From NCBI GenBank assembly GCA_007115705.1, contig QXEO01000211.1, positions 1,363,599 to 1,427,598 of the forward strand: DNA of 64,000 nt. The letters run 5' to 3'. The notes beneath the pieces were generated by a model that worked only from the letters and a program-made list of their open reading frames with translations, was not told the origin of the DNA and made no database searches. This document shows, piece after piece, positions 9,842 through 19,226 of this stretch. A program made the position numbers and the translations under genes. This DNA comes from Dactylis glomerata (lineage: Eukaryota > Streptophyta > Magnoliopsida > Poales > Poaceae). The stretch's first letter is position 1; each line of letters starts with the position of its first letter.

Positions 9842-12800
9842 AGATGCTTCTAACATTCTCTCACATCCTAAAAAGCATAGGAAAGCAAGTGTTCCTGTTA
9901 TTTCTGTCAGGATTGGAGATCATTGCTATTATGGTTTATGTGATATTGGTGCTAGTGCAAGTGCTATTCCTTTAGAGATTTACAAAGAAATTATGCATGA
10001 GATAGGCGCTTGTGAACTTGAAGATATTGATGTGGTTGTTCAGCTTGCTAACAGAGAGACTGTTTGGCCTCTTGGTATTGTTCGAGATGTGGAAGTTCTT
10101 TGCGGTAAGACTAAATACCCTACTGATTTTCTAGTACTTGGTAAGGAGGCTAGTAAAACTTGTCCTATTATTTTTGGTAGACCATTTTTGAACACCTGTG
10201 GCGCCATGATAGATTGTAAGAAGGAGAATTTTTTTACTAAGTTTAATGGAGAGTCTTATGAGTTTAATTTTTCCAAGTTTGCTAAGACTTCTTATGAAAA
10301 TGATACGCCTAATGAAATTTTTTGAGTTGAACAGCTTGCTTCTATTGCTCTTGCCCCTAATAATGCCTTGCAGCAATTCATGGAAGATTACGAAAGTGAT
10401 GTTTTTAGCAAGGAAAGAGAAGAGATTGACGATATTCTCCTTCGTCAACCACCATTACTCAAGCATAATCTACCTGTGGAGGATCTTGGTACCACTTTGC
10501 CACCTAAGGAAGATCCTGTGTTTGAATTAAAGCCTTTGCCTGATAATCTCAAATATGTTTATATAGATGATAAGAAAATATATCCTATTATTATTAGTTC
10601 TAAACTTTCAGGAAAGGAAGAAGAAAGATTATTGGAGATATTAAGGAAACACCGAGGAGCTATGGGATATACTCTTGATGATTTAAAAGGGATTTCTCCC
10701 ACTTTATGTCAGCATGCCATTAATATGGAGAAAGACGCAAAGCCAGTTGTGGAGCATCAACGCCGCCTAATTCCCAAGATGAAGGATGTGGTAAGAAATG
10801 AGGTATTAAAACTCCTTGATGCTGGTATTATTTATCCTATTGCTGATAGTAGATGGGTTAGTCCTGTTCATTGTGTTCCTAAGAAAGGAGGTATGACTGT
10901 TGTGCCTAATGAGAATAACGAGCTTATTCCTCAAAGGGTAGTAGTTGGTTATAGAATGTGCATTGATTATAGGAAGGTAAACACAGTTACTAAGAAAGAT
11001 CATTACCCTTTACTGTTTATAGATTAGATGTTAGAAAGGTTGTCTAAGAAGACTCATTTTTGTTTCCTTGATGGTTATTCTGGTTTTTCTCAAATTGCTG
11101 TTAAGAAGGATGATCAAGAGAAAACCACTTTTACTTGTCCTTGTGGAACTTATGCTTATAGACGTATGCCGTTTGGTTTATGCAATGCTCCTGCTACTTT
11201 TCAAAGATGCATGTCTGCTATTTTTCATGGCTTTTGTGAAGAAATTGTGGAGGTCTTCATGGACGATTTCTCCGTCTATGGAACTTCTTTTGATAATTGT
11301 TTGCACAACCTTGATAAAGTTTTGCAGAGGTGTGAAGAAACTAACCTTGTTCTTAATTGGGAGAAATGCCACTTTATGGTAAATGAAGGAATTGTCCTTG
11401 GACATAAAATTTCTGAAAGAGGTATTGAAGTTGACAGAGCAAAAGTGGAGGCAATTGAGAAAATGCCTTGTCCAAGAGATGTTAAAGGTATTCGTAGTAT
11501 TCTTGGTCATGCTGGTTTCTATAGGAGGTTTATTAAAGATTTCTCTAAGATTTCAAAGCCTCTTACCAATCTTCTTCAAAAGGATGTACCATTTGTCTTT
11601 GATGATGACTATAAGGAAGCTTTTGAAACTCTTAAGAAGGCTTTAACTACTGCTCCTATTGTTCAACCACCTGATTGGAATTTAGCTTTTGAAATTATGT
11701 GTGATGCTAGTGATGTTGCTGTTGGTGCTATTCTTGGACAGCGCGTAGATAATAAGTTGAAAGTTATTCATTATGCTAGTAAGACTCTTGATGCTGCTCA
11801 AAAGAATTATGCTACTACTGAGAAAGAGTTTCTTGCTGTTGTTTTTGCATGTGATAAGTTTAGATCTTACATTGTTGATTCTAAAGTTACTATTCATACT
11901 GATCATGCTGCTATTAGATATCTTATGACTAAGAAGGATGCTAAGCCTAGGCTTATTAGATGGGTGTTGCTTTTACAAGAGTTTGATTTGCATATCGTAG
12001 ATAGGAAAGGTGCTGAAAATCCTATGGCCGACAACTTGTCTAGATTGGAAAACATTTCTTTTGATCCTATTCCTGTTAATGATAGTTTTCCAAATGAACA
12101 GTTGGCTGCAATAAATGTAACTTCGCGAGACCTTCCTTGGTATGCTGATTATGCTAACTTTATTGTTTCCAAGTATTTGCCTCCAACCTTTACAGCTCAG
12201 CAAAGAAGAAAATTCTTTTATGACTTGAGGCATTACTTTTGGGATGACCCACATTTATATAAAGAAGGAGTTGATGGTATTATGAGAAGATGTGTACCAA
12301 AATATGAGCAACAAGAGATATTAAAGAAATGTCATGGCAGTGCCTATGGAGGGCATCATGCTGGAGACAGAACCGCACAAAAGGTTCTACAGTCAGGTTT
12401 TTATTGGCCAACCCTCTTTAAAGATGCCAGAAGGTATGTTTTATCTTGCGATGAATGTCAAAGAGTTGGTAATATTTCTAGACGCAATGAGATGCCTATG
12501 AATTACACTCTTGTTATTGAACCGTTTGATTGTTGGGGATTTGACTTTATGGGTCCTTTTCCTCCTTCAAAAGGCTATACCCATATACTTGTTGCTATTG
12601 ATTATGTTACTAAATGGGTAGAAGCCATACCTACAAAGAGCGCCGATGGTGAGACTTCGTTAAAAATGCTTAAGGATGTTATTTTTCCTAGGTTTGGTGT
12701 GCCTAGATATCTTATGACTGACGGAGGTTCTCATTTTATTCACGGTAGTTTTAGAAAAACTCTTGCTAAATATGATGTCAATCATAGAATTGCTTCTGCT

Positions 12801-13475
12801 TACCATCCCCAAACTAGTGGGCAGGTAGAGCTTTCAAATAGGGAGATCAAGTCTATCTTGCAGAAGACTGTCAGTAGATCTAGGAAAAACTGGGCTAGTA
12901 AGTTAAACGACGCTTTATGGGCTTATAGAACTGCTTATAAGAATCCCATGGGTATGTCTCCTTATAAGATGGTTTACGGAAAAGCATGTCACTTGCCCTT
13001 AGAATTAGAACACAAAGCTTTTTGGGCAGTGAGAGAGCTTAATAGAGATTTTAAACTAGCTGGTAAGAAAAGGTTATTAGATTTGAGTTCTCTTGATGAG
13101 TGGAGAAACGAAGTGTATGAGAATGCCAGACTTTTCAAAGAGAAAGTCAAGCAATGGCATGATAAGAGAATTCTTAAGAGAGAGTTTCATGTTGGTGAGA
13201 AAGTTCTATTGTATAGGTCTCGTCTCAGATTTTTTGCAGGAAAATTACTTTCAAAATGGGAAGGACCATATGTTATTGTGGAAGTGTACCGCTCAGGTGC
13301 TATTAAGATTGCTTCATTGAAAGATGACTCTACACAAGTGGTGAATGGGCAAAGACTCAAACATTATATTTCTAGAGATTCTTATAATGAAGATGTTGAT
13401 GTTATTGAAACAGTTTCTCCGGAAGAATTCATCCAAGACAAATTGCAGGAACCTGCAGAGTTCGCTTTCGAATAG
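9842..13475 (+). pseudogene. Eb Pol: protease, RT, RNase H, integrase
   Basis: This is the replication polyprotein of the Athila element, all in one frame after the gag break. The aspartic protease has CDIGASASAIP near 9938-9970. The RT has YRMCIDYRKVN (about 10950) and the catalytic box VFMDDFSVYG (about 11253-11282). RNase H has MCDASDVAVGA (about 11698) and HTDHAAIRYL (about 11895). Integrase has an HHCC zinc finger (about 12340-12460), the core Asp in DFMGPF (about 12543), TDGGSHF (about 12718) and Glu in VELSNREI (about 12826). Breaks are TGA at 10323-10325, between protease and RT, and TAG at 11025-11027, early in the RT palm. From 11028 to the stop at 13475 it is open for 815 codons. 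The element is not autonomous as it stands. Confidence 0.93.
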
Positions 13476-14418
13476 GTAACAGTTCTAGTCAGAAAAGTTT
13501 CTTGAAAAGCTCTTCCTTTAATATTTTTGCTATTTTTACTAAATATGAAAAATCACGAGACAAAAACGGGCAGGAAAAAGAGTCTGTGTGTCCCTCAAAA
13601 GAAAAGAAAAGAGCACTCCTCCATGGAATGTGAAAGTTGGTTGGCACCCGATGGAATCGGTTAGCCATGGTTTGAGAAAGGAAAAAGGTGGGGAGGAGTG
13701 CAAGGCCATAAAAGAGCACCAATGTGCCAATTAATCAAACATCTCGGAACCGCTCTCACTTGTTTAGTATGGAAGATATCAAGAACTCCGTTGCTAGTCG
13801 TTGACAAAAGCAACCACCTCTCAAAACAATTTTTACCTCTGTTTTACAAATGAAAAGCTCTAGCACATGTTTAATCCCTGCTTCCCTCTGCGAAGGGCCT
13901 ATCTTTTACTTTTATGTTGAGTCAACCTATTTCCCTCTATCTCAAGCAAGCATTTGAGTTGTTATGTTTCACTCATCCATATGTTGATCCGTTTAATCAT
14001 GTTTACTATCTTCCTTGTTTTGTATAATGCTTTTGTCTGAAGGAATATATCTTTGAAAGCTTTCTATGAATGCAAAAGTTTACTTTGTTGAGCATATAGT
14101 CTTTGCTATATTAGCTCTGTTTTTAAAGGCTCCGTTTAAAAGAGAGGATAGTTTGTTCTCCATTCTTTGACCAAGAACTAAGGTTGGCCATTGCCAATTA
14201 TAGTTTACCTTGTGCATCTTTACATGTGATTCCCTTTTACCTATTGCAAGTCTTTATCTTGTAAAGGGAAGTTGATGTCTATTATAATTTGTGCCTTGGT
14301 GAATGTGATGCTTCTTGTCCGTATTTTGATTATCGACACTTCACTCCATAAACCTGTGGTCATGTTTACCGAGTTTAGTTTTCGCTTGGGGACAAGCGAG
14401 GTCTAAGCTTGGGGGGGT
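13476..14418 (+). other. Eb 3' noncoding region with purine tract
   Basis: No env-like ORF is visible. The 47-nt motif shared with Ea and E6 lies at 13878-13924. Near the end CGCTTGGGGACAAGCG can fold into a hairpin (about 14382-14397). The purine tract AAGCTTGGGGGGG abuts the 3' LTR. Confidence 0.8.
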
Positions 14419-15928
14419 TGATACGTCCATTTTGCATCACTATTTTGTATCATAATTTACTGTTATTCATTGATATATTTCTTATTTAGAGTTGATACTT
14501 ATGTTATTTCCCTTGTTTCCACATGTTTGATGATCATCGGAGGATTTGCTGCCGGAGTCAGGATTCTACTGGAGAAAGGACCATCAAGGGACCATATTTT
14601 GAAGATCAGGAAAATTCCAGAAAAATACCCAGAAATTATATTTTCCCAGAATACTCAGGAAGCCAGAAGGATGAGTCGAGAGGAGCTAGGGGGGTCCCAC
14701 ATGCCAGGGTGGCGCGGCCAGACCCCTGGCCGCGCCAGCCCTGTGTGATGGCGCCCTGGCCCATCTCTGGTCTCGCCCCTGCGCGTACTTCATCGTCCCC
14801 GAAAACCTAAGTCAGGGGGGGGCTCAGAGTTAGACACCGCCGCCTCTGCGGGGCGGAAAACACCAGAGAGAGAAAAGCTCTCCGGCAGGCAGAAATCTGC
14901 CGGGGAAATTCCTTCCCGGAGAGGGGAGATCATCGCCATCGTCATCACCATCGCACCAGACTTCATCGGGATCATCATCATCATCATCTCCATCACCAGC
15001 ACCTTCATCTCCACCATCACCACGCTATCCCGCTGTAACATCTTGAGTTGGATCTTGTTATATTCATAGGGGAAACTTTCCCGATGTTGATTACTCTTGT
15101 AGTTGATGCTATTGAGTGGAACCATTGAGTTAAGATTTATGTTCAGATAGTTATTTACCATTATTTCACCTCTGATCATGATCCATATGATGTCTTGTGA
15201 GTCGTTCGTTTAGTTCTTGAGGACATGGGAGAAGTCAAGATGTTAGTAGTGAATTATTGTTGAGAAATATTTAATGGTTTGATATTGTTGTGGTGCTATT
15301 TCACTACTGGTGTCATGTGAACGTCGACTACATGATACTTCACCATTTATGGGCCTAGTGATAAGCATTGTGTATTTGGCTACCGATTGTGGGGTTGCTG
15401 GAGTGACAGAAACCTAAACCTCCGTTGGGAAACCATTGCACCAGGGAGCGTAGGATCTTAGAGTTTAAGGCTGTGGTTAGATTTATCTTAATTACTTTCT
15501 TGTATTTGCGGATGCTTGCAAGGGGTATAATCACAAGTGTGTATTTATCCTAGTAAGGGTAGTGCGCTAGCACAGGTTCACCCCCATAACACCTATCAAA
15601 CCAATAAAGACTATTGGCTTTATGAAGCGAAAGCTCTTGACAAAAACTCCCGTGTGTCCTCGAGAACGTTTGGTTATTATAAGTACACAACCGGCTTGTC
15701 CTTTGCTGAAGAAAGGATTGGGCCACTTGCTGCAATTGTTACTACTGTCTTTTATTTACTCGCACTTTATTTACTCGTATTACCAAATACCCCTGAAAAC
15801 CTGTTTGCTAGTATTTACAGTGATTCCTTGATCAGAACCGCTCATCAACACCTTCTGCTCCTCGTTGGGTTCGACACTCTTATTTATCGAAAGTACTATG
15901 ATACACCCCCTATACTTGTGGGTCATCA
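14419..15928 (+). repeat. Eb 3' LTR (1510 bp)
   Basis: It matches the LTR at 7137-8626 end to end, with scattered substitutions and about 20 extra bases near 14920. It ends GGGTCATCA directly before the GTATA duplication. It carries the hairpin at 14710-14737 and an ATC microsatellite at 14971-14988. Confidence 0.94.
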
Positions 15929-16415
15929 GTATACTACTTTCATCAAAAAGATTTTCAGGACAAATCCAGCTAAAATTCTTTTCCAAAGCATCATGAATTC
16001 CTACAAGTTTACAAGGTATTGGCACTCTAAAATCTTCATTGGGTGTACCAACAACCTCTACAGGCGAGCCAAGCTTACTAAATTTCTTAAAAAATTTCCT
16101 AGCTTCAATGGCCACATCTCTAAATTCTATGCGCAAAGTTTCAAGGATAAAAGCTTTCTTTTCAGGATCCTCAATATCATGAAGCTTAAGAAACATGTGT
16201 TGCATAAAAGGATTAAGGCTAGCAAACCTAGCTTCTAACATGTGAACTAAATAAGCATAAGCAACTTCATAACTAGGAGCAAGCTCAGCCAAATATTTTT
16301 CCTCAACTTCTTTATGCATACTAATATGATTAAAGAACTCCTCGATGTTACTTTTCCCAATAATAGAACCACTACCTACAGAGAGGTCCTCCAAAATGTA
16401 CTTAGGGAACAACAT
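15929..16415 (-). pseudogene. Ea single ORF, N-terminal 162 codons
   Basis: This encodes the only protein of the Ea/E6 non-autonomous family. The ATG at 16413-16415 opens MLFPKYILEDLSVGSGS. Visible blocks are KSNIEEFFNHISMHKEVEEK, NPFMQHMFLKLH, EDPEKKAFILETLR and IPIPCKL. It is predicted mainly helical. There is no signal peptide, membrane segment, zinc knuckle or catalytic motif, and I do not recognise its family. The E6 homologue (50084-50626) is about 74 percent identical over 163 residues by my count, with mostly conservative changes and no stop in either copy over that span, which argues for selection on the protein. The reading frame is cut by Eb and resumes at 7131. Confidence 0.8.
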
Positions 16416-16567
16416 AATGAACTAAAAGTAAAGAAATAACAACTATAAAGGAAACTAATTTTTTTTGTGTTTTCGATAAAACGAAACAAGTAAAAATAAA
16501 GTAAAGCAAAACTTAAAACAAAGTAAAGGATGTGCGTGCGAAACTCCCCTTGCAGAAGTCTTATTTT

Positions 16568-16585
16568 TCCCCGGCAACAGCGCCA
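16568..16585 (-). promoter_or_regulatory. Ea primer-binding site (tRNA-Asp-like)
   Basis: On the minus strand TGGCGCTGTTGCCGGGGA lies 10 bases inside the 5' LTR boundary at 16596. It is one mismatch from the Eb and E6 sites. Confidence 0.8.
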
Positions 16586-16595
16586 GAAAACTTGT

Positions 16596-18270
16596 TGATG
16601 GCGCGGTGATGAATGGTGCTAGAAAACTTGTTGGCATGTAGTTGATGAAGTAAATGACCGGCCAGTTGGAACCCCAAGAGAAGGTTTGATGAATATAGCA
16701 GCAAGTTTTCCCTCAGTTATGAAACCAAGGTTATCAATCCAGTAGGAAAAAGCCAATACTCCAGAAGGTGATGCCCGCTAGCTTCGCGACAGCTCTGAAC
16801 AATTTATAGGGTGCCTCGTCCAAGCTTTGCTTTGCAAGCGGCAACGTGGAACCTGCACACAACACAACCAAATACTTTGTTCCCAACTTACGATGACATT
16901 GTCAATCTCACCGGTTTGCTTGAAACAAAGGGTATGAGCGTATCGAGTGGAAAGCAATAGTAGTATGTGAGTAAAGTAAACAGTGCAAGTAAAGTAAACA
17001 GGTGATAGCAATATAATGGAAATAGGACCGGGGTCCACAGTTCACTAGTGGTGTCTCTCCATAAGATAAAATAACACATGCTGGGTAAACAAATTACAGT
17101 GTGGCAATTGATAGAATAAAGATAACGTGCATATGTCGAGAGGATCACTATGAGATTTACTCTGGGCATTACAACAAGATACATAGACCACCATCTAACT
17201 GCATCTATGACTAATAATCCACTTGTGGCGAATCAATCCGAGAACTCTACAATTATTAAGTTGCGAACAACAGATAACTGCATTAAGCAAAGTGTGTAAT
17301 GTAAACAAAGCATATGCCCTTGAGCATATGAATGTTGTTTTCTCCCTAGTGGCAACAACACATCTACAACCTTAGAGGTTTCTGTCACTCCGTCAGATTA
17401 AATAGAGGCATGAACCCAACTATCGAGCTTAAATACCCCTCTTGGAGTCACTAGTATCTACTCGGCCAAGATAGTTACTAACAACAGAGAGCATGCAAGA
17501 TCATAAACAATATAGAGATAACATAAGATAATATTCAGCACATCAACTCAATCATAACACCAATATTCATCGGATCCCAACAAACACAACATGTAGAATT
17601 ACATAACGGTGATCTCGATCATGTAAGGCAGCTCACGAGATCTAAACATGAAGCACATGGTGGAGAAGACAACCCACTAGCTACTGCTATGGACCCATAG
17701 TCTAAGGTAGCCTACTCACTCATCGCACCAGAGGCAAGCATGGCAATGAAGAAGACCTCCGGTGGCGATTCCCCTCTCGGCAGGGTGCCGGGAAGAGCTT
17801 CTGGACCCTCCCGATCTTCGGTCGATGACGGCGGCGGATCACGATATGTTTCTAGAAAAGTGATCGGGTGTTTAGGTTTTTCCCATTGGGGGGTCTTTAT
17901 AGGTGAAGGGGCATTGTCAGAAGTGGACCGAGGCAGCCACACACATAGGGGGCATGGCCTAGCCCTGGCTGCGCCGCCCTGTTGTGTGGGCCCCTCATGG
18001 CCCCACTCCGTCTCCTCTTCGGTTCTCTGGAAGCTTCGGTGAATTTCTGGATGTTTGGCTTTTGTTTTGTCCAATTCCAAGAATATTTCCTGTTTAACTT
18101 TTCTGAAACACAAAAATAGCAGAAAACAGGGAACTGGCACTGTGGCATCTCGTAATAGGTTAGTCCCGGAAAATGCATAAAAATGCCACGAAGTGTAACA
18201 AAACACTAAGCAGATGGTGTAAAAACAAGCATGGAGCATCAATAATTATAGATACGTTTGAGACGTATCA
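16596..18270 (-). repeat. Ea 5' LTR (1675 bp)
   Basis: On the minus strand it begins TGATACGTCTCAAACG, where GATACGT and ACGTATC can pair, and ends CGCGCCATCA. It is the partner of 2407-4085. Its right edge meets the CCTAC duplication and the resumed CACTA transposase gene. Confidence 0.93.
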
Positions 18271-19226
18271 CCTACGAGCGTTGCTTTTCATAACCATCAA
18301 TGATTGGCCTGCTCTTAGTAACATTTCAAGACAGTCAAACAAGGGATACAATGCATGCACACATTGTTTGGATCAGACAAAAAGTATATATCTGGACAAA
18401 TATAGGAAGAATGTGTACCCGTGGTATCGTTGTTTTCTTCTGAACAAGCGTCCCTGCTGGAAAAAAAGGCAAGCACTGCAATGGCAAAATATAGATGCGG
18501 TCGAAGCCAACCCGCCGTACCGGTGATGATGTCTTTGATATGGTCAAGGATTTAAGAGTAATCTTTGGAAAGAGTCTTGGCAGACAACTTGTTCTAAATG
18601 ACGCTGACGGACACGCACCCATGTGGAAGAAGAAATCTATATTTTGGGAGCTTGAGTATTGGAAAGTCTTGGAGGTCCGCTCTGCGATTGATGTGATGCA
18701 CTTGACGAAAAATCTTTACGTGAATCTGCTAGGATACTTGGGCTTGTATGGGAAGACAAAAGATACACCAGAAGCACGTGAGGACCAGCAATGTTTGAAA
18801 GGACGAGACATCATGCATCCAGAGCGGTTTCAAGGTCCTGCCAGCTACACTCTTACCAAAGAAGAAAAGGAAATATTTTTTGAAGCCCTTTTCAGTATCA
18901 AGGTCCTGTCTGGCTTCTCGTCGAATATAAAGGGAATAATAAATATGGCAGAGAAAAAATTCCAAAACCTAAAGTCTCATGACTGCCACGTGCTTATGAC
19001 GCAATTGCTTCCGATTGCATTGAGGGGAATTCTACCAGAAAATGTTCGACTACCCATTGTGAAGGTATGCACATTCCTCAATGCAATTTCTCAGAAGGTA
19101 ATCAATCCAGAAAGTCTACTAGGGTTACAGAAGGATGTGGTCCAGTGTCTTGTCAGCTTTGAGTTGTTGTTCCCACCATCCTTCTTCAATATTATGACGC
19201 ACCTCCAGAATTTACTGGCCCACTAG
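18271..19226 (+). pseudogene. CACTA transposase (TNPD-like), 3' portion
   Basis: This resumes the transposase exactly at the CCTAC duplication with RALLFITINDWPALSN, followed by NKGYNACTHCLDQT. A frameshift lies near 18470, after which the frame from 18495 runs RTGDDVFDMVKDLRVIFGK, the invariant IDVMHLTKN block, HPERFQGPASY, then MAEKKFQNLKSHDCHVL and LPIALRGILPENVRLPIVK. The protein ends abruptly after FFNIMTH. The C-terminal region usual for grass TNPD proteins is missing. The sequence jumps straight into the body of the second CACTA gene, so an internal deletion has removed the transposase end and the start of its neighbour. Confidence 0.9.

Larger units (their letters stand above)
7137..15928 (+). 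mobile_element. Eb: Athila-type Ty3/gypsy LTR retrotransposon (8792 bp)
   Basis: LTRs lie at 7137-8626 and 14419-15928 and start TGATACGTCCATTTTGCATC. GTATA target duplications lie at 7132-7136 and 15929-15933. The primer site at 8638-8655 matches tRNA-Asp. The order Gag, protease, RT, RNase H, integrase and the long noncoding 3' region ending in a purine tract fit the Athila clade. The motif CHLPLELEHKAFWA in the integrase C-terminal part is typical of that group. The LTRs differ by roughly 1.5-2 percent plus a short indel, so it is younger than its host element Ea. Coding breaks: one frameshift and two nonsense codons. Confidence 0.94.
2407..18270 (-). mobile_element. Ea: non-autonomous LTR retrotransposon (about 7.07 kb), split by Eb
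   Basis: It has LTRs at 2407-4085 and 16596-18270, read on the minus strand (TGATACGTCTCAAACG start, CA end). CCTAC target duplications lie at 2402-2406 and 18271-18275. The primer site is next to the right LTR and a purine tract is next to the left LTR. The interior, once the nested Athila element is removed, carries one ORF of about 197 codons and roughly 3 kb without coding sequence. I see no Gag, protease, RT or integrase. It is the same family as E6 at 48271-55227. LTR divergence in the stretch I compared is about 4-5 percent, older than the nested Eb. Confidence 0.93.

Noticed and set aside
13476..14418. Possible env-like gene downstream of Athila pol
   Set aside because: Some Athila elements carry one, but no ORF of useful length with a signal peptide or membrane segment is visible here.
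17712..18242. 176-codon minus-strand ORF in the Ea LTR
   Set aside because: The paired LTR at 2407-4085 breaks the frame, and there is no domain content.
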